From an uncultured Eubacteriales bacterium (lineage in GTDB: Bacteria > Bacillota > Clostridia > Oscillospirales > CAG-272), in contig CAKRNO010000001.1 in NCBI GenBank assembly GCA_934371135.1, positions 62,001-126,000 on the forward strand: a DNA stretch of 64,000 nucleotides. The letters are read 5' to 3'. A model generated the notes under the pieces. That model ran no database searches, had not been told where the DNA came from, and saw only the letters and a list, made by a program, of their open reading frames with translations. Of the stretch, positions 47,293 to 56,655 are shown in pieces; the stretch's first letter is position 1, and every line of letters starts with the position of its first letter. The position numbers and the translations under genes are program-made.

Positions 47293-49038
47293 GTGGGATA
47301 TTGGTGGAAGTACATAAAACCGTATTTGCCGTATTTTATCATCGGTCCGATCTGCATGATCGTTGAGGTCGTCGGCGAGGTCGTGCTCCCAAAGCTCCTG
47401 TCTTCAGTGATTGACGGTGGGCAGGCGGGGACACTGACAGTGTCCGGCAGTATCGGCATACTGTTTGCGATGATCGGCGTTGCTCTGCTCATGATGGCGG
47501 GCGGTGTCGGTGGCGCCTATTTCGGTGCCAAGGCGTCTGTTAATTTTGCGACCGACCTCCGGGCGGATGCCTATCGTTCGGTGGAGCGCTATTCGTTTGC
47601 AAACATCGATAAATTCTCGACCGGGTCCCTCGTTACCCGTATGACGAATGATGTGACGCAGGTGCAGAACTTCGTCAATATGCTTCTGCGCATGGCGTTG
47701 CGCGCGCCGGGTATGCTCATCGCGGCGCTTATTATGTCGATTACCCTGAAGCCTTCGCTTGCTGTGGTGTTCGCCGTGACGATCCCGCTCATGCTCTTGT
47801 CTATCCTGGGCATCATTCTGATCGGCTTCCGCCGTTTTACGAAGCTGCAGACCAAGATCGATGCGCTCAATTCGACCGTACAGGAAAACATCACGAATGT
47901 GCGTGTGGTAAAGTCCTTTGTTCGTGAGGGGCGTGAAACGGAGAAGTTTTCGCGTGCCAACCGGAATCTTAAAGAAGCCGGCATGGCGGCGATGCGCGTC
48001 ATGATTTTCATGGAACCGGTCACAACGCTCATCATGTATGCGACGACGATCGTTGTCCTGTGGTTCGGGAGTGGGTTTGTCCTCGACGGCGGTATGTCCG
48101 TCGGTGATCTTTCTGCATTCGTCGTCTATGTCAACCAGATCCTCATGTCCATCATGATGGTCACCATGCTCCTCATGACCTCATCCCGCGCCATTGCATC
48201 GGCAAAGCGGATACGGCAGGTTATCGATGAGGTGCCGGATATCGATGACAAAAGTGCCGCAGAGCCGGAGCGTCTGGTCGAGCAGGGTAGCGTGGAATTC
48301 CGCGATGTATCCTTCCGTTACTATAAGAACCGTGACGAATATGTGCTGAAGCATATTTCACTTTCTGTGGCACCGGGCAGTACCGTTGGTATTATCGGAT
48401 CGACCGGGTGCGGTAAGAGTACCCTGGTATCCATGGTCTGCCGCCTCTATGACCCCGATGCGGGGGAGGTGCTTGTCGACGGCGTCAATGTTAGGGACTA
48501 TTCGCTCACGCACCTGCGCGACGGGGTAGGTATGGTTTTGCAGAAGAACACCTTGTTCTCCGGCACCATTGCAGAAAATCTGCGATGGGGGAACGAGGCG
48601 GCAACAGACGAGGAGGTACGTCGGGCGGCAATGCAGGCGCAGGCGGACAAATTCGTTTCGTCTTTTCCGAAGGGATATGACACAATGATTGAGCAGGGGG
48701 GCACCAATGTGTCCGGCGGTCAAAAACAGCGGCTTTGCATCGCTCGCGCGCTGCTCAAGCACCCAAAGGTATTGATCCTGGATGACTCGACTTCGGCGGT
48801 AGATACAGCGACGGAAAGGCAGATCAGGACGGCTCTGAAAGAAGACTTCGCCGGGACGACGAAGCTGATCATAGCACAGCGTATTTCCTCCGTAATGGAG
48901 GCGGATCAGATCGCCGTCATGAACGAGGGCGAGATCGTCGCGGTCGGTACGCATGAGGAGCTGCTTGAACGGTCTCCTGAATACCGCGAAATTTACGAAT
49001 CGCAGATGGGAGGTGAGGAAGATGGCAAGAACGCTTGA
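47293..49038 (+). CDS. ABC exporter half-transporter (ATPase-permease), first subunit
   Basis: The 581-residue type IV ABC exporter has six membrane helices in about 1-310. Its nucleotide-binding domain has Walker A GSTGCGKST (369-377), signature VSGGQKQRLCIARAL, Walker B VLILDDSTSAVD (Asp replaces the catalytic Glu) and H-loop QRIS, where Gln stands beside the usual His. A degenerate catalytic site in one subunit is typical of heterodimeric BmrCD/LmrCD-type exporters. The start codon is GTG with a GGGGGT upstream. Overlaps the next gene by 17 bases. Confidence 0.9.
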   Translation: MGYWWKYIKPYLPYFIIGPICMIVEVVGEVVLPKLLSSVIDGGQAGTLTVSGSIGILFAMIGVALLMMAGGVGGAYFGAKASVNFATDLRADAYRSVERYSFANIDKFSTGSLVTRMTNDVTQVQNFVNMLLRMALRAPGMLIAALIMSITLKPSLAVVFAVTIPLMLLSILGIILIGFRRFTKLQTKIDALNSTVQENITNVRVVKSFVREGRETEKFSRANRNLKEAGMAAMRVMIFMEPVTTLIMYATTIVVLWFGSGFVLDGGMSVGDLSAFVVYVNQILMSIMMVTMLLMTSSRAIASAKRIRQVIDEVPDIDDKSAAEPERLVEQGSVEFRDVSFRYYKNRDEYVLKHISLSVAPGSTVGIIGSTGCGKSTLVSMVCRLYDPDAGEVLVDGVNVRDYSLTHLRDGVGMVLQKNTLFSGTIAENLRWGNEAATDEEVRRAAMQAQADKFVSSFPKGYDTMIEQGGTNVSGGQKQRLCIARALLKHPKVLILDDSTSAVDTATERQIRTALKEDFAGTTKLIIAQRISSVMEADQIAVMNEGEIVAVGTHEELLERSPEYREIYESQMGGEEDGKNA

Positions 49039-50983
49039 AAGGCTGCAATCTTCCTACACCTCGGAGAATGTCGGGAATAAAAGGCGGATGATGCGTCCGG
49101 GGCCCGGACCGCGCGGCGGTCCCGGCGCCCGCGGAGGCGGCAAGCCGAAAAACACACGGAAGATCGTCGTACGGCTGCTCGCTTATCTGAAACCGTATCG
49201 CTTCCGGCTGGTTTTGGTGGTTCTGTGTATGCTGTTCTCCACTGCTGCGGCGCTCATTGCTTCTTATATGCTGGCGCCGATCATCAATCGTCTGGCGCTT
49301 GCCATCAATCCCGAGATTTCCGTGAACATGACTGCGATGGAGCGTCTCGCGGACAAAGCAATCACTGCCTTTGTCGGCATGACCTCAAAGACGTTCCACT
49401 TGTCGGAGGCACTTGTATATGTGCTGACAGCGCTTTTGATCCTGGCGTTTGTATACGTCATCGGCATTATCGCCACCTATGTGCAGGGGCGGCTCATGCT
49501 GACCGTTTCACAGGGGACGACGCAGCGGATACGCGGAGAGTTGTTTGACAAAATGCAGTCTCTGCCGCTCCGCTACTTTGACGGGCACCCGACCGGTGAG
49601 GTGATGTCTCGATTTACAAATGATATCGATAACATCGATACGATGCTATCCAATTCGCTGACCTCCATCTTTTCCGGATTTGTGACGCTGGTTGGTACCT
49701 TTGTCTTTATGATATTGACCAACTGGATCCTGACACTTATCACACTGGCGTTTATTCCGCTGTATCTGTGGGGCGGCGGTCTGATCGGGCGGTTCAGCTC
49801 GCGCTACTATAAAGGGCAGCAGGCGGCGCTCGGTGCACTGAACGGGTATATTGAAGAAACCGTATCCGGCGTCAAGGTCGTTAAGGTTTTTAACCATGAG
49901 GGCGTCTGCACCGAGGAGTTTGATACCCTGAACGGCGATATGCGTCAGAAGCAGTTCAAGGCGCAGTTCTGGGGCGGTGTCATGGGCCCCATTATGGGGA
50001 ACCTGTCGCAGATCTCGTATGGCATTACGGTAGGCGTTGGCGGCATCATGATGATTACGGCAGGCTTTGCTCCGGGATCTCTGACGGTCTTTGCCAATTA
50101 TTCCAGGCAGTTCTCGCGCCCGATCAATACGCTCTCCATGCAGATGTCTACAATTTACGCGGCACTTGCAGGCGCCGAGCGGGTCTTCAATGTGATGGAT
50201 ACTGAACCGGAGGCCCCCGACCTGCCGGATGCAATCCCCATGCAGGATATCCGCGGAGATGTGCGTTTTGAACACGTTACCTTCGGTTATGTGCCTGAAA
50301 AGACCGTTCTCCATGATCTGACACTCTATGCAAAGCCGGGGCAGAAGATCGCCTTCGTCGGCTCGACCGGGGCGGGGAAGACGACGATCACCAACCTCCT
50401 GAACCGTTTTTATGATATAGAGCAGGGATCCATCACGATCGATGGCGTAGATATCCGTCACTACCAACGCGCTTCACTGCGTGAGCACGTTGCGATGGTG
50501 TTGCAGGACACCCACCTGTTCACCGGTACGGTGATGGAGAACATCCGCTACGGGCGCCTGGATGCAACGGATGATGAGGTGATTGCCGCCGCCAAGGTGG
50601 CGTCCGCCCATTCGATGATCTGCCGGCTTTCGGACGGATATCAGACGGTTCTCACGGGTGACGGTGCCAATCTTTCACAGGGGCAGAGACAGCTTTTAAA
50701 TATTGCACGCGCGGCACTCTCCCGTGCACCGATCCTCGTCCTGGATGAGGCAACCAGCTCGGTCGATACGAGAACAGAGCGGCACATCGAGCACGGCATG
50801 GACCGTCTCATGGCGTCGCGGACGACCTTTGTAATCGCGCATCGCCTCTCCACGGTCCGTAATGCGGATGCCATCATGGTGTTGGAAGCAGGCAAAATTA
50901 TTGAGCGGGGCACACATGAGCAGTTGCTGGCTCAAAAAGGCAGATACTATGAGTTGTACACCGGCATGAAAGAGCTGGATTGA
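49022..50983 (+). CDS. ABC exporter half-transporter (ATPase-permease), second subunit
   Basis: 653 residues. A Gly/Pro/Arg-rich cytosolic tail (about 25-45, PGPGPRGGPGARGGGKP) precedes the six-helix domain. The NBD has Walker A GSTGAGKTT (447-455), signature LSQGQRQLLNIARAA, canonical Walker B ILVLDEATSSVD with the catalytic Glu, and H-loop AHRLST. It should be the hydrolytically competent partner of the preceding subunit. SD GGAGGTGAGG. A hairpin ends the operon. Confidence 0.92.
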   Translation: MARTLERLQSSYTSENVGNKRRMMRPGPGPRGGPGARGGGKPKNTRKIVVRLLAYLKPYRFRLVLVVLCMLFSTAAALIASYMLAPIINRLALAINPEISVNMTAMERLADKAITAFVGMTSKTFHLSEALVYVLTALLILAFVYVIGIIATYVQGRLMLTVSQGTTQRIRGELFDKMQSLPLRYFDGHPTGEVMSRFTNDIDNIDTMLSNSLTSIFSGFVTLVGTFVFMILTNWILTLITLAFIPLYLWGGGLIGRFSSRYYKGQQAALGALNGYIEETVSGVKVVKVFNHEGVCTEEFDTLNGDMRQKQFKAQFWGGVMGPIMGNLSQISYGITVGVGGIMMITAGFAPGSLTVFANYSRQFSRPINTLSMQMSTIYAALAGAERVFNVMDTEPEAPDLPDAIPMQDIRGDVRFEHVTFGYVPEKTVLHDLTLYAKPGQKIAFVGSTGAGKTTITNLLNRFYDIEQGSITIDGVDIRHYQRASLREHVAMVLQDTHLFTGTVMENIRYGRLDATDDEVIAAAKVASAHSMICRLSDGYQTVLTGDGANLSQGQRQLLNIARAALSRAPILVLDEATSSVDTRTERHIEHGMDRLMASRTTFVIAHRLSTVRNADAIMVLEAGKIIERGTHEQLLAQKGRYYELYTGMKELD

Positions 50984-50988
50984 TTTTT

Positions 50989-51017
50989 CCGCCGGCAAAG
51001 GTTATCTTTGCCGGCGG
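50989..51017 (+). terminator. terminator-like hairpin after the ABC exporter operon
   Basis: 12-bp perfect stem CCGCCGGCAAAG / CTTTGCCGGCGG, loop GTTAT; only a weak T stretch follows. Confidence 0.7.
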
Positions 51018-51046
51018 CTTAACTATCTTGCCCCAAAATGTCCGAC

Positions 51047-51077
51047 AAAAAGTGCCCGAGAAGATCTCGGGCACTTT
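51047..51077 (-). terminator. terminator of the ispH-S1 operon
   Basis: Minus strand: 12-bp stem AAAGTGCCCGAG / CTCGGGCACTTT, loop of five bases, followed by TTTTT overlap. Confidence 0.9.
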
Positions 51078-51118
51078 GATCAATTTAAATTGTTTTCGCG
51101 GGTGATCCGTTCGAAAAA

Positions 51119-53206
51119 TCAGTCGATGGAGCCAACAATGTAGGGAGCCATCTCTGCTCTCTCGCGGGCACGTTCGTCAGCCTCTGCTTTTGCTTCGGCG
51201 GCACGCTCTGCGCGTTCAGCCGCGCGGGCAGCGTCTTCCTCTGCTTTCTTCTGTGCTTCGAGGATGGCGCGGATGGAGAGCGCGAGCTGGCGCTTCTCGG
51301 TGTCAATGCCGGTGATCTGTACATCAACGACCTGACCGACGGAGAGGTAGTTCTCCGGCTTGTCAACGTGTTCAAGAGAGATGCGGGAGTTGTGGATCAA
51401 TCCGTCAACACCCTCTGCCACTTCGGCAAACGCGCCGAAAGCAACAATGGAAACGATTTTGGCAGACACGATGTCACCGACGCTGTGTTCTGCGACGAAC
51501 TTCGCAAAGTCGTCCATCTCCGGCGTCTTGTAGCCGAGAGAGATGCGGTGCGTCTCGGGATCCAGCTCCTTGATATAGACTTCAACTTCCTGCCCGACGG
51601 AAACGACCTGGGCAGGGTTCTTGATGTTCTTCCAGGAAAGCTCGGACTTGTGGATCATGCCGTCGATGCCGCCGAGGTCAACGAAAGCGCCGTAAGAGGT
51701 CAGGTTCTTGATCTTCGTCTTGAATCTCTGACCGACTTCCAGCTTCGCAAAAGCGGCGTCACGCGCTGCATCGCGCTCTGCGCGGGCAATCTTGCGCGCT
51801 TCGTACTGATAGGACTTGATGGAAGCGACAACGCGCTTCTTGGCTTCATCAATGTCGATAATCTTGACTTTCTGGGTAGTGCCGACGAGGGGCGTCATAT
51901 CGCCGTCCTTCGGGACACCGCTCTGGGAAGCGGGGACGAACACACGGTAGCCCTCGATGTCCATCGTCAGACCACCCTTGACAACGGCGGTGACGGTGCC
52001 TTCCTTGATCGGGTTCTCCTTTGCATCTTCAACAAAAGTGAACCAGCCGGCGTCGCGATCCACACGGAGTTTGTCCAGTGCGACTTCACCGTTTTTGTCA
52101 TCCACACGGACGACGAATGCCTTGATCTCATCCCCGACCTTATACAGGGAGGTGATCTTGGCGTTCGGATCGGCGGTCAGCTTGTCTGCTTCGATCACAC
52201 CGGTCTGCTTGGTGCCAAGGTCGAGATAAACACATTTATCCGTAACGGCCTGAACAGTGCCGACAACAATATCTCCTGTATGTATAGTTTTGAGGGATTC
52301 GTCAAGCAGGGTTGCGTAATCTTCCATGCTCATTTTGTGGTAAACCTCCATAATGATGCCGTCGGGTGTCGATGCACCCGCGGTAATTGAAATCCGTTTC
52401 CCGCAGGGGATCTCTCCGATATCCTCCGCCGATTCCACAAGGCGTGTGTCGGGACAATGCTCCAAACACAGATCGTACAGCTTCCGTGTATTGGAAGAAT
52501 CCCGCCCGCCGATGACAATCATGCAGTCGGAGTGCTCTGCGAGAGCGAGCGCCTCTTGCTGGCGCGTCTCGGTAACACTACATATTGTATCAAAAAAAAT
52601 TGCGTTTGTATATAGGTTTTTGAGATATTTTTGAGTTTTTTTCCACTCGTCCGTGCTTTGCGTGGTCTGCACGGCGACGACCAGGGGTTTTGGCGTGTTT
52701 TTTTGTTCCTCCAGGTAGGTCGCAATGTCATGACAGGTGGAGAAAACGGCAGCTTCTCCTTGGGCATAACTCATGATTCCGACGCACTCCGGGTGGTGCG
52801 GGGCGCCCAGCAGAATAAACCGTGTACCCGAGTTGGTATTTTCCCGTGCAATCTTGTGTATGCGCTTTACAAAAGGGCAGGTCAGATCTATGACCGAAAA
52901 GTCGGGGTGCGCCGCTTCCAGCTCGTGCAGCCGATCTTCCTCCGTACACGGTATGCCGTGTGCACGGATGAGTAGTACGGTCTTGCCGACGGTGTCACTT
53001 TCCTTGGCTATCCTGTCAGCATCTGCGGCAAGGATAGACCGCACCCCTTTCTGTTCCAGGTCGCACAGATAAGTGTCGTTGTGTATCAATGCCCCCAAAG
53101 TGTAGATCTTTTTTACATCCGGATCGTGAAGGAGAGCGGCGACGCAGTCGGTCGCCCGCTTGACACCGAAACAGAAGCCGGCATTTTTGGCAACGGTCAC
53201 GGACAT
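51119..53206 (-). CDS. ispH: fusion of HMBPP reductase (IspH) and ribosomal protein S1
   Basis: A 695-residue two-part protein. Residues 1-290 are IspH, the [4Fe-4S] enzyme that makes IPP and DMAPP in the MEP pathway, with cluster cysteines Cys12 (GFCFGVKRA), Cys110 (DLTCPFVKRIH) and Cys209 (DTICSVTETRQ). The ligand histidines are in IHND, AHG and GAPHHPE. From about 310 to 640 there are four S1 OB domains (GDIVVGTVQAVTDKCVYLDLG; EGTVTAVVKGGLTMDIEG; GQRFKTKIKNLTSYGAFVDLG; GDIVSAKIVSIVAFGAFAEV). An Ala/Glu/Arg-rich coiled tail ends the protein. This fusion is known from Clostridia. It overlaps plsC by 10 bases; SD AAAGGAG. Confidence 0.95.
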   Translation of the reverse strand: MSVTVAKNAGFCFGVKRATDCVAALLHDPDVKKIYTLGALIHNDTYLCDLEQKGVRSILAADADRIAKESDTVGKTVLLIRAHGIPCTEEDRLHELEAAHPDFSVIDLTCPFVKRIHKIARENTNSGTRFILLGAPHHPECVGIMSYAQGEAAVFSTCHDIATYLEEQKNTPKPLVVAVQTTQSTDEWKKTQKYLKNLYTNAIFFDTICSVTETRQQEALALAEHSDCMIVIGGRDSSNTRKLYDLCLEHCPDTRLVESAEDIGEIPCGKRISITAGASTPDGIIMEVYHKMSMEDYATLLDESLKTIHTGDIVVGTVQAVTDKCVYLDLGTKQTGVIEADKLTADPNAKITSLYKVGDEIKAFVVRVDDKNGEVALDKLRVDRDAGWFTFVEDAKENPIKEGTVTAVVKGGLTMDIEGYRVFVPASQSGVPKDGDMTPLVGTTQKVKIIDIDEAKKRVVASIKSYQYEARKIARAERDAARDAAFAKLEVGQRFKTKIKNLTSYGAFVDLGGIDGMIHKSELSWKNIKNPAQVVSVGQEVEVYIKELDPETHRISLGYKTPEMDDFAKFVAEHSVGDIVSAKIVSIVAFGAFAEVAEGVDGLIHNSRISLEHVDKPENYLSVGQVVDVQITGIDTEKRQLALSIRAILEAQKKAEEDAARAAERAERAAEAKAEADERARERAEMAPYIVGSID

Positions 53207-53844
53207 GATTGTGCTCCTTTCGGGAGAGCCGGGAGAGAAGTATCACCCAGCCCGCATACGGCGGAAAAATAGCAGGCAGCGGCGCTCCGATACGTTTTGA
53301 TACTGCCTCCGACTTCGGAAAAGGGGTATGTAATCGGTTCCCCGATTAACAGCCCGATCTTGCGGAAAGGGGCATACCGGTTATTTTTCAGGCAGATACG
53401 AACCGGGACGACAGGTTTTGCTGCGTAATATGCCATCATGCCGATCCCGTCCTTGATTTCGGTTTCCCTCGGGTCGCGTCCGCGGCGTCGGTGCGCCTGG
53501 GGATATACGGCGACACATTCACCATCCTGCACCGAACGAACCACTGCTTTGACAGCAGATACGTCCGCGGTGCCGCGCCGCACGGGAATCGTACCGGCAC
53601 TACGCAGGAAACAGGAAAGGAGCGGTATACGGAAAAGCTCGCTTTTGGCGAGGAATCGCACGCGACCGCGCAGTGCCGCAGCGAGAATGATGGCATCGGG
53701 GTAATCCACGTGATTGCAACAGAGCAGGCAACCATCCGACGGAATATTGTCGAGCCCTTCTACATGAACGCGGAATAGCCAGCGGACAAAGCCGGAAAAA
53801 GCGCGACAAAGCCGTTCGTAAAAGGAGAGCTTGTTATTTTTCAT
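53197..53844 (-). CDS. plsC: 1-acylglycerol-3-phosphate acyltransferase family (PlsC-like)
   Basis: The 215 residues show motif I N-H-x4-D (CNHVDYPD), motif II (FLAKSELFRIPLLSCFLRSAGTIPVRRG) and motif IV-like KPVVPVRI. Motif III, normally FPEGTR, reads YPQAHRRR, with Gln in place of the Glu. The DPRETEIKDGIGMMAYYA stretch after it is typical of the Clostridia subgroup found beside cmk. It likely acylates lysophosphatidate in phospholipid synthesis. The start at 53844 lies inside the cmk end (11-base overlap). Confidence 0.87.
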   Translation of the reverse strand: MKNNKLSFYERLCRAFSGFVRWLFRVHVEGLDNIPSDGCLLCCNHVDYPDAIILAAALRGRVRFLAKSELFRIPLLSCFLRSAGTIPVRRGTADVSAVKAVVRSVQDGECVAVYPQAHRRRGRDPRETEIKDGIGMMAYYAAKPVVPVRICLKNNRYAPFRKIGLLIGEPITYPFSEVGGSIKTYRSAAACYFSAVCGLGDTSLPALPKGAQSCP

Positions 53845-54520
53845 AATCCGGTCGCCCCGCCAGTTTGGCATCAATGATCTTCATGACGGCGGCGACACTG
53901 TCGTTCAGCGTATAACCGGTATTGTCGAGCAGGACGGCATCGTCTGCCTGCTTCAGGGGGGCTGTGGCACGGGTGGAATCGTTGTGGTCTCTCGTCTTAA
54001 TTTCTTCGAGAATAATCCGGTAGTCGGCATCGACCCCGCGCTCACGAAGCTCCTTATAGCGTCTTTCAGCACGGTTTTCTGCCGAGGCGGTCAGAAAAAT
54101 TTTGACCTCTGCATCAGGGAAGATCACGGTACCGATGTCCCGACCGTCCATAATAACGGATTGCGTCTTCGCGATATTCCGTTGCGTGGCAAGCAAAAAA
54201 TCACGGACAGCGGGAATTGCGGAGACGGCAGAGGCATACATCGAGATTTCCTGTGTCCGGATCTCATCGCCGATGTTCTTGCCGTTGAGCAAAATGCATT
54301 GAGAGCCGTCATGGTAGGTGAGCTCGATTCGAATGCCGGGTAATAGTGCTACCACTGCGCCGGTATCGTGAGGATCAACGCCATGCTCCTTGACATACAG
54401 CCCGATGGTCCGATACAGTGCACCGGTGTCCACATAAGTGATGTGCAGTGCGGCTGCAACCGCTTTCGCAACAGAACTCTTACCGGCACCGCCGGGGCCG
54501 TCAATGGCAATTTTATACAT
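53834..54520 (-). CDS. cmk: cytidylate kinase
   Basis: Phosphorylates CMP/dCMP with ATP. The 228-residue enzyme has the P-loop GPGGAGKSS (8-16), YVDTGALYRTIGLYV, the NMP-domain segment SAIPAVRDFLLATQRNIAK, IMDGRDIGTVIFPDAEVKIFLTASAENRAERR and the C-terminal LDNTGYTLNDSV. Cmk-PlsC-IspH/S1 is a frequent Clostridia order; cmk and rpsA neighbour each other in many bacteria. Confidence 0.96.
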   Translation of the reverse strand: MYKIAIDGPGGAGKSSVAKAVAAALHITYVDTGALYRTIGLYVKEHGVDPHDTGAVVALLPGIRIELTYHDGSQCILLNGKNIGDEIRTQEISMYASAVSAIPAVRDFLLATQRNIAKTQSVIMDGRDIGTVIFPDAEVKIFLTASAENRAERRYKELRERGVDADYRIILEEIKTRDHNDSTRATAPLKQADDAVLLDNTGYTLNDSVAAVMKIIDAKLAGRPDYEK

Positions 54521-55775
54521 GAGAGTCTCCTTGTGGTGTCAGTACCGCGTGGTCGGCAGCGAGCCGCGCCGTCGAGAAAGCGATCTGCAAATTATATCCG
54601 CCTGTGTAGGCATCCAGGTCGAGGACTTCGCCGGCAAAAAACAATCCGCCGACGAGGCGGCTCTCCATAGTGCCGGGGGTGACGTCGCGGACGGAAATGC
54701 CCCCCGCGGTCACAATGGCGTCCTGCAGGGGGCGAAACCCTGCAATCGGTACGGTGAATGACTTGAGGGCGCGACGCAGTGCGGCGCGCTCCGTTTTGGT
54801 AATATCATGCACTTTCTTGTGCGGATCTATACAGATACGCTCTGCAAATGGCAGGATCATCTTCTGCGGAAGAAGCTGCCCCAGTTCGCTGACAAAATCC
54901 TTGTTGGCAAAGGTGCGGAAATCGGCGAGGAGGCGCGCGTCCAGCTTTTGCTCGTCCAGTGCCGGTTTCAGGTCGATGAGGAGCACCGTATCGGAAAAAT
55001 CGCATCCCCGCATGTGGGAGGAGGCGGAGAGAATCGTCGGTCCGCTGACGCCGAAGTGTGTAAAAAGCATTTCTCCGAAGTCGCGATAGACGGTTTTTCC
55101 GTGGGAACGGATCTCGATCCCGACATTTTTCAGTGAGACGCCCTGCATAGCGGGGCAGACCGGGTCATCAGACGCGAGCGGTACGAGAGAGGGGGTGAGA
55201 GGGGTGACGGTGTGACCCAGTGCCGATGCAAGACGGTAGCCGCTCCCGTCGGATCCTGTCCGGGGGTAGGAGGCGCCGCCGGTCGCGAGAATGACCGCGT
55301 CAAAAGGGTAAAAACGGTCGGTCTTGACGCCGGATACCCGTCCGTTTTCCGCAACGATCTGCGTAACTTTTTCGTGGATGATCGTGGCGCCCCTCGCGTA
55401 CTGGCGCAGAGCGGTGACGATATCGGAGGCCTTGTCCGACACCGGGAAAACGCGTCTGCCGCGTTCTGTTTTCAGGGGAACACCGTGTTCCTCAAAAAAT
55501 GCCATGGTATCCGCCGGGGGAAACCGCCCGATGGCAGAGTAAAGGAAGCGTGGATTTGTGACTACCTCACCGAGAAATTCCGCTTCGGTGCAGTTGTTTG
55601 TCACATTGCATCTTCCTTTGCCGGTGATGCCGAGCTTCAACGCTGTTTTCGGCATCTGCTCAAAGACGGTGACGCGGGCGCCGAGCTCGGTTGCCCGCCC
55701 CGCCGCCATCAGACCGGCGGCACCGCCTCCGACGACGGCGATGCGCGGAACGTCAGTGCTTGGTGTAGATGTCAT
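54513..55775 (-). CDS. HI0933/BaiN-family flavoprotein (NAD(P)/FAD-dependent oxidoreductase)
   Basis: 420 residues. The FAD-binding Rossmann motif is VVGGGAAGLMAAGRA (14-28). The family-specific GITGKGRCNVTNN and ATGGASYPRTGSDGSGYRLA follow, then a middle domain (LVPLASDDPVCPAMQGVSLKNV) and the C-terminal TAGGISVRDVTPGTMESRLVGGLFFAGEVLDLDAYTGGYNLQIAFSTA. Reaction unknown; BaiN acts on bile-acid intermediates, but most members are uncharacterised. The start at 55775 overlaps rpiR by 23 bases; a longer upstream ORF lies inside rpiR. Confidence 0.88.
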   Translation of the reverse strand: MTSTPSTDVPRIAVVGGGAAGLMAAGRATELGARVTVFEQMPKTALKLGITGKGRCNVTNNCTEAEFLGEVVTNPRFLYSAIGRFPPADTMAFFEEHGVPLKTERGRRVFPVSDKASDIVTALRQYARGATIIHEKVTQIVAENGRVSGVKTDRFYPFDAVILATGGASYPRTGSDGSGYRLASALGHTVTPLTPSLVPLASDDPVCPAMQGVSLKNVGIEIRSHGKTVYRDFGEMLFTHFGVSGPTILSASSHMRGCDFSDTVLLIDLKPALDEQKLDARLLADFRTFANKDFVSELGQLLPQKMILPFAERICIDPHKKVHDITKTERAALRRALKSFTVPIAGFRPLQDAIVTAGGISVRDVTPGTMESRLVGGLFFAGEVLDLDAYTGGYNLQIAFSTARLAADHAVLTPQGDSHV

Positions 55776-56610
55776 ATTCGTCCCATAAACGTTCGAGCCG
55801 GTCGAAACGATCCCGTACCTCGTCGGGGCGCTCTTGCGCGACCGCTGCGAGTAGGGCATTGATGACGCTGAAAGGCGCAATCAAAGAGTCGGCAAAGGAG
55901 ACCATGTCGCTCTGCGCTGTCAGAAGGCAGGTGGCACATTCTGCCAGCGGCGCCAGCGGACTGTCAGTAAGGGCAATAACCTGCGCTCCGCAGTTTTTTG
56001 CGTATTCGACGGATTTGACGACCTTGCGGGAATAGCGTGGGAAGCTAATAGCAATCAGAACATCGGTTTCACCGATATCGAGAATCTGTTCGAATACATC
56101 GCTGGAGCTCGTCGGCTGCAACAGCTTCACGTTGTCGCGGATCATGGAGAGGTTGAAATTCAGGAACGATGCAAGCGAGGAGGAGGAGCGGACGCCGAAA
56201 ATGTAGACGCGGCGTGCGCGGTTGATGGCGTGTACAGCGTTCATGAAAGCCTCGCGGTCGATATCCTCCAGTGTGTGGCGGATGCGTTCCATATCGCCGT
56301 TCAGCACACAGGTCAGGTAATCGCCGTTCACCACGCGGGCACGCGTGACTTCAATACGCTGATTGGGGGTCAGCTTGGTGCGGACGAGCTCCTGGACGGC
56401 GCGCTGAAACTCCGGATAGCCCTCAAAGCCCAGTTCATTGGCGAACCGGACGACGGTGGACTCTGACACGCCGACCGTCTGCCCCAGTTTGGCGGCGGTC
56501 ATGTAGGCGGTGCGCTCGTAGTCATCGAGAATTGCCTGCGCAATGCGTTTTTGCCCTTTCGAAAAGGTGGGCATTTTTTGACGTATGAGATCGGAAATAT
56601 TCGTACTCAT
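55753..56610 (-). CDS. MurR/RpiR-family transcriptional regulator
   Basis: The 285-residue protein has the HTH_6 domain at 1-75 (RIAQAILDDYERTAYMTAAKLGQTVGVSESTVVRFANELGFEGYPEFQRA) and a SIS sugar-phosphate-binding domain at about 125-260 (RRVYIFGVRSSSSLASFLNFNLSMIRDN...DVLIAISFPRYSRKVVKSVEYAKNCGAQVIALTDSPLAPLA). The ligand is probably a phosphosugar or derivative. No sugar-use genes are adjacent, so its target is elsewhere or this operon. SD AAGGAG. Confidence 0.92.
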   Translation of the reverse strand: MSTNISDLIRQKMPTFSKGQKRIAQAILDDYERTAYMTAAKLGQTVGVSESTVVRFANELGFEGYPEFQRAVQELVRTKLTPNQRIEVTRARVVNGDYLTCVLNGDMERIRHTLEDIDREAFMNAVHAINRARRVYIFGVRSSSSLASFLNFNLSMIRDNVKLLQPTSSSDVFEQILDIGETDVLIAISFPRYSRKVVKSVEYAKNCGAQVIALTDSPLAPLAECATCLLTAQSDMVSFADSLIAPFSVINALLAAVAQERPDEVRDRFDRLERLWDEYDIYTKH

Positions 56611-56655
56611 AACAGGTCTCCTTGTGAAATAATCGTGATGAAGAAATGGTATCGG

